Source of the DNA: an uncultured Bacteroidales bacterium
GTDB lineage: Bacteria > Bacteroidota > Bacteroidia > Bacteroidales > Bacteroidaceae
Direction: 5' to 3'
DNA length: 62,428 bases
Assembly (NCBI GenBank): GCA_902779165.1
Contig: CACZAN010000034.1
Location: 1 to 62,428 of the forward strand
The stretch's first letter is position 1. The number at the start of each line of letters is the position of its first letter. Below the pieces are notes generated by a model. It was not told the origin of the DNA. It ran no database searches and was given only the letters and a program-made list of their open reading frames with translations. This document shows positions 51,396 to 60,131 of this stretch, in pieces. Both the position numbers and the translations under genes were made by a program.

Positions 51396-52655
51396 TTGAA
51401 TTCTCATCTTTCATTTTTGAATTTTCAATTACCCACCGGCCTCCGTGTCATCCTGATCCCGTCGGAGAGTGATGTCGTCTATGCGGGCATCGCAGTAGCC
51501 GTTGGCACCCGCTCCGAACTCGACAGCGAGAGCGGCATGGCGCATCTCGTCGAACACATGACCTTCAAGGGCACCTCCCGCCTCACCTCCGTGCAGATCC
51601 TCAACCGCATGGAAAGTGTGGGCGGCGACCTCAACGCCTATACGGGCAAAGAAGAGACCATCTACTATGCCACCTTCCTGCGCCCCCACCTCCGTCGTGC
51701 CATCCCCCTGCTGCTCGACATCGTCTTCAACAGCACCTTTCCGCAGGATGAACTCGAGAAGGAACGCGAGGTCGTCATCGATGAGATAGAGAGCTACAAC
51801 GACTCGCCCGCAGAACTCATATTTGATGATTTCGAGGCACTCCTCTTTCCCCATCATCCTCTTGGCCGCAACATCCTCGGCGACCCAGAGCGCCTACGCC
51901 ACTACACCACTGCCGATCTCCAGTCCTTCGTCCGCCGCAACTACCATCCCTCGCGCGCCGTCCTCTTCGTCAAAGGGCGAGTGAGCGAGAAGGAGATAGA
52001 GAGCTTGCTGAAAAATGAATATTCAAGGATGTCTCCGCAGACCGAGGACCCGCCTCTGAGCGACAGCAATCTCGGCGCTTCCCTTTCCGTTCCCTCTCCA
52101 TCCACCACTTCCCTTTACACCTACAACCGCTCCACCCATCAGGCTCACGTCATGGTAGGTGCCTGCGGCTACGGTGTCACCGATCCCCGCCATGTCGGTC
52201 TGGCCCTACTCTCGAATATCCTGGGCGGCCCGGCCATGAACTCCCGCCTCAGCCTTGCCCTGCGCGAGCGCACGGGACTCGTCTACACCGTAGAATCCAA
52301 CTACACCGCTTACACCGACACCGGTGTCTGGAGCATCTATTTCGGCTGCGACCACGCCGACGTGAAGCATTGTCTGCGCCTTGTCAACAAGGAGCTCCGC
52401 CGCCTCACCGACGCACCCCTCACCCCTCGCACCCTCGCCGCCGCCAAACGACAGCTGAAAGGACAGCTCGGCATAGCTGCCGACAACTCCGAGAACGTGG
52501 CGCTGAGCGCCGCCAAGCAATACCTCCACACACACTACGTCAAGAGCCTCGAACAGCGATTTGCCGAAATCGACGCACTCACCTCCGACCAGCTCCTCAC
52601 CATAGCACGGGACATCATGAACCCCGACCGCCTCACGACCCTCATCTATCAATAG
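51396..52655 (+). CDS. M16 zinc peptidase (insulinase-like)
   Basis: 419 residues. The inverted zinc motif HLVEH (His50, Glu53, His54 in MAHLVEHMTFKGT) with a downstream Glu in REVVIDEIESYND. No ATG is available: TTG at 51396 or 51417, both inside a simple repeat, so the first residues (MNSHLSFLNFQ) are repeat-encoded. Single-half M16 proteins of this size work as dimers; no signal peptide is evident, so cytoplasmic. 21 bp after the RidA-like gene. Confidence 0.87.
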   Translation: MNSHLSFLNFQLPTGLRVILIPSESDVVYAGIAVAVGTRSELDSESGMAHLVEHMTFKGTSRLTSVQILNRMESVGGDLNAYTGKEETIYYATFLRPHLRRAIPLLLDIVFNSTFPQDELEKEREVVIDEIESYNDSPAELIFDDFEALLFPHHPLGRNILGDPERLRHYTTADLQSFVRRNYHPSRAVLFVKGRVSEKEIESLLKNEYSRMSPQTEDPPLSDSNLGASLSVPSPSTTSLYTYNRSTHQAHVMVGACGYGVTDPRHVGLALLSNILGGPAMNSRLSLALRERTGLVYTVESNYTAYTDTGVWSIYFGCDHADVKHCLRLVNKELRRLTDAPLTPRTLAAAKRQLKGQLGIAADNSENVALSAAKQYLHTHYVKSLEQRFAEIDALTSDQLLTIARDIMNPDRLTTLIYQ

Positions 52656-52723
52656 GGTGCACCTTCCTTCGTAATACCGTTTAGACAATTAATTGCCGTC
52701 TCGCCGTTCTTGACTAAACAAAA

Positions 52724-52899
52724 AGACATATATACGTGTCGGGCTTTATGTATATACGTAAGGCCGTTTATGTATATACGTAAGAACATTTATGTATATA
52801 CGTCCAGCTGCTAACCTCCTTCCCTGAAAGACGTCACGTCTTATCATGGAAGCCGTGACAGATTACTGTGGAGGCTGTGTCAGATTATTTGCGAGTCCG
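52724..52899. repeat. 22-bp-period array (junction array 2)
   Basis: Eight 22-bp units start at 52724, 52746, 52768, 52790, 52812, 52834, 52856 and 52878. Units 1-4 carry TATATACGT cores, unit 5 is degenerate but keeps the length, unit 6 carries ACGTCTTAT and units 7-8 GACAGATTA/GTCAGATTA: the same succession as array 1. Convergent junction (52655 plus, 53085 minus). The rest of the spacer, 52900-53084, shows only minor palindromes. Confidence 0.9.
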
Positions 52900-53084
52900 T
52901 TAAAAATGGAAGGTGTCTTTCAACGAGTTGCAAGGAATGGATGATATCCAACTTCCAAATCATGATACCTATTCATTCTTCTACTGATGGGAGTCGGGCA
53001 CGTGGCATGACATCAGCCATCGTCATCCATGACGATGCAAACGTCTGACGATACAATAGTCGCTAAAATACGGAGTAGGGGTGG

Positions 53085-53219
53085 TCAGTCCTCGAAGTCG
53101 TAGTGGTCGAGGAGTTTGCCGCACTTGGAGCAGAATACTTCGTGTTTGTAGATGACGCCTCCGCAGTCGTTGCAGCGGTAGGTGCGCTCAGCTTTCTTGG
53201 GGTTGTCGGTAGTTTCCAT
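53085..53219 (-). CDS. 44-residue zinc-ribbon protein
   Basis: A short ORF: METTDNPKKAERTY, then RCNDCGGVIY and FCSKCGKLLDHYDFED. Two CxxC pairs (16/19 and 30/33) spaced by 10 residues form a zinc ribbon. Small cytoplasmic protein of unknown role; larger out-of-frame ORFs over it are shadows. It follows the deacetylase gene by ~55 bp on the same strand. Confidence 0.72.
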   Translation of the reverse strand: METTDNPKKAERTYRCNDCGGVIYKHEVFCSKCGKLLDHYDFED

Positions 53220-53274
53220 TGTAGGGTAAGTATTAGTGAGTAAGATAATCCGTGAGTATTTGTGAGTTTGGATG

Positions 53275-53913
53275 TCAGTCGAAGACGCGGAACTGGTAGC
53301 CTTGGTCGATAAGCCACTGGAGGGCTGAAGGTAGGATTTTCTGGAGTTTGTCTATACTGCGCAGGGAGTCGTGGAAGGTGATGATGCTGCCGTTGCGGGC
53401 GTAGCGCTTCACATTCTGCAGCACCTCGTCGGCAGTGAGACGGCAGCTGTAGTCGCGGGTGACGAGGTCCCACATGATGATCTGATAGCCTTGTCGTCGT
53501 ATGGCCCGGTATTGCAGGGGTCGCATCCAGCCGTGAGGGGGGCGGAAGAGGAAGGAGTGGACAGCGCGCGAATCGTATTTCCCGATGATTTCTTCTGCCT
53601 TCTGGGTGTTCTCGAGGTATTTCCACGAGAGCCAGCGGAAGCCGCCGATGTGGTTGTAGGTGTGGTTGCCGATGCGGTGGCCGGCTTCTACGACCTGCCG
53701 AAAGATGTTGGGGTGCTTGCGCACGTTGTCGCCGACGACGAAGAAGGTGGCTCGGATGTTGAAGCGTGCCAGCACGTCGAGCACAAAAGGGGTTGCCTCT
53801 GGTATGGGTCCGTCGTCGAAGGTCAGATAGACGGCCTTCTCAGATGGATCCATTCGCCAGATGGCGTGTGGGTATATCCACCGCAGGAAGCGGGCTGGCT
53901 GCTCGATGATCAT
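53275..53913 (-). CDS. polysaccharide deacetylase (NodB-like)
   Basis: 212 residues. YLTFDDGP (Asp33, Asp34), GHRIGNHTYNH (metal His pair), RPPHG and the late FHDS motif are the carbohydrate-esterase-4 signature. It removes N-acetyl groups from peptidoglycan or a surface glycan. No clear signal peptide. Downstream: the zinc-ribbon gene; upstream: an inverted repeat (53929-54045). Confidence 0.88.
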   Translation of the reverse strand: MIIEQPARFLRWIYPHAIWRMDPSEKAVYLTFDDGPIPEATPFVLDVLARFNIRATFFVVGDNVRKHPNIFRQVVEAGHRIGNHTYNHIGGFRWLSWKYLENTQKAEEIIGKYDSRAVHSFLFRPPHGWMRPLQYRAIRRQGYQIIMWDLVTRDYSCRLTADEVLQNVKRYARNGSIITFHDSLRSIDKLQKILPSALQWLIDQGYQFRVFD

Positions 53914-53928
53914 TGAAGCGTCATATAT

Positions 53929-54045
53929 AATGTATAATTGATAATGTATAATGTATAATTTTTTACGCCGTTCCGGCGTTTAGGTTTCATCGCATCGGTT
54001 TACGCGCCAGCCTAATTATACATTATACATTATCAATTATACATT
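53929..54045. repeat. 32-bp perfect inverted repeat of ATAATGTATA filler
   Basis: The arms 53929-53960 and 54014-54045 are exact reverse complements; between them lies a small ACGCC/GGCGT hairpin (53965-53979). It separates the deacetylase gene from the large membrane protein gene. Confidence 0.8.
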
Positions 54046-54062
54046 AAACATTACACATTTAA

Positions 54063-57000
54063 TTAATAGTTGGCTCTTGCCTGGAATTCCGCAAAGTAAT
54101 TGCGGAGCGCGAGTTCATAGGTGGCACTCTTCTCGGGAGCCGACTGATCGAGGACTTTCAGGGCGTTGGAGAGCTGGATGAGGTAGTAGTAGCACTCGTC
54201 GGCGCTGGCCTGCAGGCGGGCGTCGCTGAGTCCTGTGTACCACTCGCAGTATTCGGATGCATTCTGTGCCACGGCCGCTGCGAGTTCTGTGGCTTTCTCC
54301 TTGTTGTCGAGGCTGAGCCATGACTGGGCCATTTCGAGCGAGCCGCTCTGGTAGTTGTGGGGCACGGTGGTTGCGGGGATGACCTGTTCGGCTTTCTCGA
54401 GCACGGCGCGCGCCTTGTCTGTCTTACCCTCTGCCAGCAGCTGTCGTGCGAGTTGTGCGAAGATGCGTCGATGGGTCTGACACATGCGCATCACGGTCTC
54501 GTCGAGGTAGATGTCGGGGTTGTCGATGCCTCCGAACTTAAAGCGGTTCATGAGGTTGTCGTACATCTTCTCGGTGTCGATGGTCTTGCCGCTGGCCTTG
54601 GTGTTGAAGGGCGTGATGCGGTTGGCGAGTCCTTCCTGCACGAAGTTGTCGCCGAGGTTGCCGTAGTTGTCGCGCCCTACCGTCATGGCGACAAAGAGGG
54701 GACGTTCCCAGTTGCAACGGGCCAGCATCTCGTACATCATCATCTCGCTCTTGTAGACGGCACGCTTGCCGCGGAGGCTGATGTGCATGACATCTGGAAT
54801 GCTGTCGCCGGCAATCATCATACCCGAACGCTTGACAGCTTCCTTGTCGATGGTGATGACGAGGCTGTCGGTGGGGAAGATTTGCATGTCCTTATTGTCG
54901 TTCAGGATCCATTTGTCGATGACGGTCGAGAGTTCGTAGGGATTCTCGCCCAGCAGCTGACGTGAGGTGATGGGGTCGTCCTTGTAGTATTCGATGGCTT
55001 GTTCCAGAGTGCCCGGGCTGACTCGGATGCCCTCTCGAGTGCCGGCAACGTATTGCAGGCGCGTCCATGATATGGGGACGCTGGGCGAGTCGTAGGCGGG
55101 ACGCTTCATCTGATCGATGTACCAGTCGGTCTGCAGGTAGGAGAGGTTGCAGACGCGTGCATCGGTGCGGAAACCCTCAGTCTCTTGGTTGTACCAAAGC
55201 GGGAAGGTGTCGTTGTCGCCGTTGGTGAAGATGATTGGGTTTCCCTGTTGTGGCAGGCTCTGGAGGTAGTTCTGTCCGAAGTCACGGCAGCAGTAGCGTC
55301 CGCTGCGGTCGTGGTCGTCCCAGGTCTGAGACACCATCTGCAGGGGCACGAGCAGACAGATCAGCGAGAGGAGTGCCATGGGCAGTGCCTTGCCAGTTTT
55401 CTGTCCGAGCCAGTCGGCAATAGCCGCAGCGCCCAGTCCAATCCAGATGGCGAAGGCGTAGAACGAACCTGCGTAGGCGTAGTCTCGTTCGCGCGGTTGG
55501 CAGGGCGTCTGGTTCAGGTAGACGACGATCGCGATGCCGGTCATGAAGAAGAGGAAGAAGACCACCCAGAACTGCTTGATACCGGTGTCTGTGGGGGATC
55601 CGTCAGCGGAGTTCTTGCATGCCTGCCAGAAGAGTCCGAGCAGACCCAGCAGCAATGGCAGGCAGAAGAAGACGTTGCGTCCCTTGTTCTCGCGCAGTTC
55701 GCTGGGCATGCGGCTTTGGTCGCCGAGGCGAAGGTTGTCGAGGACGGAGATGCCCGTGAGCCAGTTGCCGTGCTCCAGTTCTCCATTGCCCTGAATGTCG
55801 TTTTGCCGGCCGGCAAAGTTCCACATGAAGTAGCGCCAGTACATGAAGTTGACTTGATAGGAGAGGAAGAAGCGGATGTTTTCCAGCTGGGTGGGCATTT
55901 TCACCATGATGGGCTCGCCACAGCGGTCGAAGGGAATCTGTCTGCCGACGACGCCTCCCAGCCACGACTCGTAGGCCTGCTGGTGTTCAGGACGGTCGCT
56001 GTACATACGCGGAAAGAGCATGTTCTGAGCGTAGACGTATTCGATATCGTAGCGCTGGATCTCGTAGCGGTCGGGCTCATCGGGACTGGCCTTTTCTTTG
56101 CGCTGGTAGACGGGAGCGCCCTGCTTGGAGACAGGTACGCAGTAGCCGCCTTCAGTCTTCAGGGCTACCTGTGAGTTGTAGCTCTGGCCATAGAAGAGCG
56201 GGCGCGATCCGTACTGCTCGCGGTTGAGGTAGGTGCCCAGGGTGAAGATATCCTCGGGTGAGTTCTGGTCCATCGGTGTGTTGGCGGTGGATCGGATGAC
56301 GATGACGGCGTAGGATGAGTAGCCAATCATAATCATCAGCATGCAGAGCAGCGAGGTGTTCATCAGGCGGGCGGAGACCAGCAGTTTGCCCTGACGCTTC
56401 CAAATGAGCAATCCATAGAGGCCGGCGAGGATGATCAGACCGATGAGAATGCTGGTCCAGCCGTAGCCGTAGAAGGGAATGCCCAGAAGTGCCACACTGA
56501 CTATATAAGCAATGTTCATGCGCAGCCTGCTGTGTTCGCTCATGGTCTCCCAGATGGCCCAAAGCACTACGGCAATGAGCACGATGATATAGAAGATGAG
56601 GCCGGTATTGAAAGGCAGGCTGAGGCTGTTGACAGCCAGCAGCTCGAACCATCCGCCCACCTTGACAATTCCGGGTACGATGCCATAGAGCACGGCAGCC
56701 ACAAGGACGAAGCTGCCCAGGAGTGCGTAGATGCTGCCCTTGAGGGTGGCGTTGTCTGAGCGCTTGTAGTAATATATAAGAACGAGCGCGGGCAGACACA
56801 GCAGGTTCAGCAGGTGGACGCCGATGGAGAGGCCGGTGAGGTAGGCTATGAGGATAAGCCAGCGGTCGGAGTGCGGTTTGTCGGCATTGTCCTCCCACTT
56901 CAGCATCAGCCAGAAGACCACAGCCGTGAAGAGCGAGCTGTAGGCATAGACCTCACCCTCGACGGCGGAGTACCAGAAGGTGTCGCTCCAGCAGTAGGCC

Positions 57001-57386
57001 AGGGCGCCTGTCATGGCTGCTCCCTCCACCGTGATGAGCTGTGCCAGCGAGTTGACCCATCCGTCCTTGCAGATGAGCTTGCGCGTGAGGTGGGAGATGC
57101 TCCAGTAGAGGAACATGATGCATGCGGCGCTCAGCAGGGCGTTCATGATGTTCACCATCAGTGCCACCTTGCCGGGGTCTGACGTCATCTGGGTGAACAG
57201 GTTGCCGGTGAGCATGAAGAATGGTGCGCCTGGCGGGTGGCCTACCTCCAGCTTGTAGGCCGTGGTGATGAACTCAGGGCAGTCCCAGAAAGATGCCGTG
57301 GGTTCGACGGTGGAGCAATAGGTGAAGGCAGCGATGGCGAAAGCGAGCCACCCCAGCAAATTGTCCACAAGACGAAATTGTTTCAT
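54063..57386 (-). CDS. DUF2723 membrane protein (putative GT-C glycosyltransferase)
   Basis: About 1107 residues from MKQFRLVDNLLGWLAFAI; an in-frame ATG 60 bp upstream is possible. The start EPTASFWDCPEFITTAYKLEVGHPPGAPF is the DUF2723 signature, with Asp/Glu in the first loop as in protein O-mannosyltransferase-like GT-C enzymes. About 12 membrane helices to residue ~690, then a large extracytoplasmic part and a TPR-like end (~1000-1080). Presumably transfers a sugar to secreted proteins, consistent with the general O-glycosylation of Bacteroidetes. Confidence 0.85.
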   Translation of the reverse strand: MKQFRLVDNLLGWLAFAIAAFTYCSTVEPTASFWDCPEFITTAYKLEVGHPPGAPFFMLTGNLFTQMTSDPGKVALMVNIMNALLSAACIMFLYWSISHLTRKLICKDGWVNSLAQLITVEGAAMTGALAYCWSDTFWYSAVEGEVYAYSSLFTAVVFWLMLKWEDNADKPHSDRWLILIAYLTGLSIGVHLLNLLCLPALVLIYYYKRSDNATLKGSIYALLGSFVLVAAVLYGIVPGIVKVGGWFELLAVNSLSLPFNTGLIFYIIVLIAVVLWAIWETMSEHSRLRMNIAYIVSVALLGIPFYGYGWTSILIGLIILAGLYGLLIWKRQGKLLVSARLMNTSLLCMLMIMIGYSSYAVIVIRSTANTPMDQNSPEDIFTLGTYLNREQYGSRPLFYGQSYNSQVALKTEGGYCVPVSKQGAPVYQRKEKASPDEPDRYEIQRYDIEYVYAQNMLFPRMYSDRPEHQQAYESWLGGVVGRQIPFDRCGEPIMVKMPTQLENIRFFLSYQVNFMYWRYFMWNFAGRQNDIQGNGELEHGNWLTGISVLDNLRLGDQSRMPSELRENKGRNVFFCLPLLLGLLGLFWQACKNSADGSPTDTGIKQFWVVFFLFFMTGIAIVVYLNQTPCQPRERDYAYAGSFYAFAIWIGLGAAAIADWLGQKTGKALPMALLSLICLLVPLQMVSQTWDDHDRSGRYCCRDFGQNYLQSLPQQGNPIIFTNGDNDTFPLWYNQETEGFRTDARVCNLSYLQTDWYIDQMKRPAYDSPSVPISWTRLQYVAGTREGIRVSPGTLEQAIEYYKDDPITSRQLLGENPYELSTVIDKWILNDNKDMQIFPTDSLVITIDKEAVKRSGMMIAGDSIPDVMHISLRGKRAVYKSEMMMYEMLARCNWERPLFVAMTVGRDNYGNLGDNFVQEGLANRITPFNTKASGKTIDTEKMYDNLMNRFKFGGIDNPDIYLDETVMRMCQTHRRIFAQLARQLLAEGKTDKARAVLEKAEQVIPATTVPHNYQSGSLEMAQSWLSLDNKEKATELAAAVAQNASEYCEWYTGLSDARLQASADECYYYLIQLSNALKVLDQSAPEKSATYELALRNYFAEFQARANY

Positions 57387-57475
57387 AGTGCGTATATGAA
57401 TTATTATAAGTGATGAATTCGTGAGTTTATCAGTTTTGGAGTTCACGATTGCACATAATGCGCTGCAAAATTAGG

Positions 57476-57483
57476 TATTTTTC
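57476..57483 (-). promoter_or_regulatory. -7 box of the DUF2723 gene
   Basis: TAATTTTG on the minus strand, ~90 bp upstream of the chosen ATG. Confidence 0.5.
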
Positions 57484-57544
57484 GTGGAACAGACGAAGAA
57501 ATCGTGAGATTTCTGTCTGCGAGACGGTCTTTTCTAATGAAGTT

Positions 57545-57862
57545 TCACACTTGCGACTCCTTTTCTCCTGCTTTTTGCTCGCGCGGAACGTATAAAATGG
57601 CAGGAATCATCAGCACGAAACCGAGAAAACAGGGTATGGGGGCGGCACGTATGCGACGCGCATCAAAGGCGCCTGGACCGGGAGTTGGAGCATAACGCCC
57701 TCCGGGGGTGTTGCGGACGTCAGATTCGGGCAGCATCAACAGGCAGCCCGTGATAATGAGAAGCAGTGCTACGCCCGTGAGGACGCAGTTCTGCCAGGCA
57801 AAGGGCGAACGTCGTGGTGCGCTCTTCGCGGGGGTGGGTGATTGGGGGGTGTTCTTTTTCAT
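57545..57862 (-). CDS. second DUF3098-like membrane protein
   Basis: 105 residues: a polar N-terminus (~22 residues), helix CVLTGVALLLIITGCLLML, the block FDARRIRAAPIPCF matching the [16 protein letters not shown] region of 32225-32464, and helix GFVLMIPAILYV. The extended termini and the location away from ftsX/uppP suggest a divergent paralogue. It is preceded by a promoter (57890-57897) and an 11-bp repeat array. Confidence 0.75.
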   Translation of the reverse strand: MKKNTPQSPTPAKSAPRRSPFAWQNCVLTGVALLLIITGCLLMLPESDVRNTPGGRYAPTPGPGAFDARRIRAAPIPCFLGFVLMIPAILYVPREQKAGEKESQV

Positions 57863-57889
57863 ACGACTTTACTTTTAGAAATCGGCGGC

Positions 57890-57897
57890 AAAGGTAC
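57890..57897 (-). promoter_or_regulatory. -7 box of the DUF3098-like gene
   Basis: TACCTTTG on the minus strand, ~28 bp before the ATG at 57862. Confidence 0.65.
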
Positions 57898-57925
57898 GAA
57901 AAAGAATAGAAACCTGCCAAATTAT

Positions 57926-57991
57926 TTGTCTGACAACTGTCTGACAACTGTCTGACAACTGTCTGACAATTGGCTGACAATGGTTTGACAG
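57926..57991. repeat. 11-bp palindromic tandem array (candidate operator)
   Basis: Six 11-bp units start at 57926, 57937, 57948, 57959, 57970 and 57981. Consensus YTGTCTGACAA, itself an odd palindrome (TTGTC-T-GACAA). It lies ~30-95 bp upstream of the -7 box of the DUF3098-like gene and directly downstream of a winged-helix regulator gene. Confidence 0.8.
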
Positions 57992-58030
57992 ATGGTTTGG
58001 GACAGGCGGAACTGTGCTGCGTCGGGGCGC

Positions 58031-58735
58031 TTATGGTTTGTCTTTCAGCTGATAGGAGCGTCCGCGGTCGCACTCCACATGCACCCCTGCCATTTCTTCG
58101 AGGGTGGGCTTCAGACGACGGATGAGAGTATAGAGTGTGGCAGAGGCGTCGGGCTTCTTCGGCCACAGGCGGTCGCAGATGTCCTGCTGCATCAGCAGGT
58201 GTTCGGGCGCCTGCCAGAAGAGTTCCATCAGAGATTGCTGCATGGGAGTGAAGTGTACCTCGCGGCCGTGGGCCAGGAAGCGATGACGATGCTCGTCGTA
58301 GCTGAGAGCACCTAACCTGGCACTTGCGAACAGGGACTCGCCCTTCCTTCGCATCCACCATAAACTGCCAGCCAACCACAGTGCTGCCAATGCTGCCAGG
58401 ATTCCGGAGGCACGCTGGTCAGAGAGCAACCAAAGGCGCGACAGCGACAGGCCGGTCTTTGCCTGCAGCGCCGGATGCCGCAGACGTTCCTCGTCGCCGA
58501 CGGTGACGGTGAGGTATGCCGTATCGCGAACGGCCTCTATGGAAATGTGGCTGCGATAGACGCGGATGGTGTCTGCGCCAATACGGTCAGCATCGCACTG
58601 TCGCAACGTCAGCTGCAGGGCGCGATCCACGTCGAGCTGTGCACGCTGCCGCGTACTCAAAAGGCTGTCGAGACCTGCAATGGTGGAGGCTGTCAGCAGC
58701 AGTAGAAAAACGGAAATGGCTAAACAGGGTTTCAT
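58031..58735 (-). CDS. membrane-anchored winged-helix (OmpR/PhoB-type) regulator, ToxR-like
   Basis: 234 residues: N-terminal helix (AISVFLLLLTASTIAG), an extracytoplasmic segment (~25-108), a second helix (ILAALAALWLAGSLWWM), then a Trans_reg_C winged helix (~145-230: VHFTPMQQSLMELFWQAPEHLLMQQDICDRLWP). There is no receiver domain, so the signal must come through the membrane part. Unlike ToxR, the DNA-binding domain is C-terminal. Own promoter at 58763-58770. The 11-bp array downstream is the obvious candidate target. Confidence 0.78.
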   Translation of the reverse strand: MKPCLAISVFLLLLTASTIAGLDSLLSTRQRAQLDVDRALQLTLRQCDADRIGADTIRVYRSHISIEAVRDTAYLTVTVGDEERLRHPALQAKTGLSLSRLWLLSDQRASGILAALAALWLAGSLWWMRRKGESLFASARLGALSYDEHRHRFLAHGREVHFTPMQQSLMELFWQAPEHLLMQQDICDRLWPKKPDASATLYTLIRRLKPTLEEMAGVHVECDRGRSYQLKDKP

Positions 58736-58762
58736 GAGCGATTAATGATGTGTTTTGCGGCG

Positions 58763-58770
58763 CAAAGGTA
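58763..58770 (-). promoter_or_regulatory. -7 box of the ToxR-like regulator gene
   Basis: TACCTTTG on the minus strand, 27 bp before the ATG at 58735. Confidence 0.65.
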
Positions 58771-58851
58771 GCCAAACAAAGGCGGATGAACAACGAAATG
58801 GCAAAGAATTTCGCCTGAAGACGCGTTTTTTGACGTTTTCTCACAAAAAAA

Positions 58852-58883
58852 TTTGGCAAAACAACGATTGTTTACTACCTTTG
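58852..58883 (+). promoter_or_regulatory. promoter of the small exported protein-glsA-glsB run
   Basis: -33 TTTG (58852-58855), 20 bp, -7 TACCTTTG (58876-58883); ATG at 58911. Confidence 0.75.
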
Positions 58884-58910
58884 ACCCCAAATTTACTTAC
58901 AAGACACGCA

Positions 58911-59297
58911 ATGAAGACACTGCCTTATTATATAAAGAGGTATATTCTCGCAGCCGCAATCCTGGTGATTCCTTTGTGGAGCACCAGTGTTTTTGCAGCT
59001 CCCGAAAGACAGAATCAGCCGGTCCATCGCACCAAGGCAGACAGCCTGCGCGCGGTCATGCGCACCTCAGAGGTGTTCCAATTGCACGGACGCATGATGA
59101 GTTCGCCTCTGCCTGTGGAGATCAGTCAGCAAGGCCGGCAGCTGTGCATCAAGAGCCGCTATGTCCAACTCCTGCCAATCTATACAGCCAGCGGCACCTA
59201 CTATTCCTCGCTTCGCCTGACGAAAGGCACCAACTGGCTCTCAGGACTGCCGCGCGGAGCCTACATGATTAACAACCGTCGCTATACTATAAACTGA
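58911..59297 (+). CDS. small exported protein of unknown function
   Basis: 128 residues from MKTLPYYIKRYILAAAILVI; the frame open to 58755 crosses the promoter and is rejected. Signal peptide ending VFAA, then a short basic domain with GRQLCIKSRYVQLLPIYTASGTYYSSLRLTKG and RGAYMINNRRYTIN; the end recalls the beta-strand tails of secreted Bacteroidetes proteins. It ends at the start of glsA (ATGA-type overlap at 59297). Confidence 0.72.
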   Translation: MKTLPYYIKRYILAAAILVIPLWSTSVFAAPERQNQPVHRTKADSLRAVMRTSEVFQLHGRMMSSPLPVEISQQGRQLCIKSRYVQLLPIYTASGTYYSSLRLTKGTNWLSGLPRGAYMINNRRYTIN

Positions 59298-60103
59298 TGG
59301 ACAACCTCGAAATAGATATCGACAAGATTGTTCGTGAGCGCGCTGGCAAGAAGGCAAAGTGGATTCCCCGTTGGTTTACCCGCTGGCTGGAAGCCTTTGT
59401 CCATCAGGACTTCGTCAATGAATTCCTCAGACGGGGGTATGAGGGCGTGGAGTTCTGCGAGAAGACGGTCGAATATCTGGGTGTTACGGTGACAGTGGAA
59501 GGACTGGAGAACATTCCCTTCACAGGTCATCCCCTTACTTTTGTCTCCAACCACCCGCTGGGAGCTATTGACGGTGTGACGCTCGGAGGTATCATCGGAC
59601 GTCACTCAGACGGGAGGGTGAAATACCTTGTTAACGATCTGCTGATGAACCTGAAGGGACTAGCACCGCTGTGCATCCCCATCAACAAGTTGGGAGGTCA
59701 GGCGCGGAATCTCCCGCAGCAGGTAGATAACGCTTTCCAGTCCGAGAACCATATCATCATCTTCCCCGCGGGTTTGTGCTCGCGTCTTATCGACGGACAT
59801 ATTCACGACATCCCCTGGCGCAAGGCTTTCATCCAGAAGAGTATACAGACCCAGCGCGATGTGGTTCCCATTCATTTCATAGGACAGAACTCTCCCCGCT
59901 TCTATCGTGTAGCCCGCTGGTGCAAGCGGCTGGGTATCAAGTTCAATCTGGCTATGGCGCTGCTGCCCGATGAGATGTATCGTTCGCGCGGAAAACACTA
60001 TACCGTCCGCTTCGGAAAACCCATCCCCTATCAGACCTTCGATCACTCGCGAACCCCCAACGAATGGGCCTTGTGGGTGGAGGATGAAGTATATAAGTTG
60101 TAA
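59297..60103 (+). CDS. glsA: lipid O-acyltransferase of glycine-lipid synthesis
   Basis: 268 residues, PlsC-like. The block FVSNHPLGAIDG (NHx4D-type catalytic motif) and IIFPAGLCSRLIDG are typical of the OlsA/GlsA O-acyltransferases. In Bacteroides, GlsB N-acylates glycine and GlsA adds the second acyl chain. The adjacent GNAT-type glsB supports the call. Membrane-associated, no signal peptide. Confidence 0.82.
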   Translation: MDNLEIDIDKIVRERAGKKAKWIPRWFTRWLEAFVHQDFVNEFLRRGYEGVEFCEKTVEYLGVTVTVEGLENIPFTGHPLTFVSNHPLGAIDGVTLGGIIGRHSDGRVKYLVNDLLMNLKGLAPLCIPINKLGGQARNLPQQVDNAFQSENHIIIFPAGLCSRLIDGHIHDIPWRKAFIQKSIQTQRDVVPIHFIGQNSPRFYRVARWCKRLGIKFNLAMALLPDEMYRSRGKHYTVRFGKPIPYQTFDHSRTPNEWALWVEDEVYKL

Positions 60104-60131
60104 GAATCCGTTAACCAGCCGTAATGTCATT

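Noticed and set aside
57720-58379. 219-codon minus-strand ORF over the 11-bp array
   Set aside because: It is out of frame with two real genes and kept open by the 11-bp repeats; no domain.
58755-58910. Upstream extension of the small exported protein
   Set aside because: It crosses the promoter at 58852-58883; the signal peptide starts at 58911.
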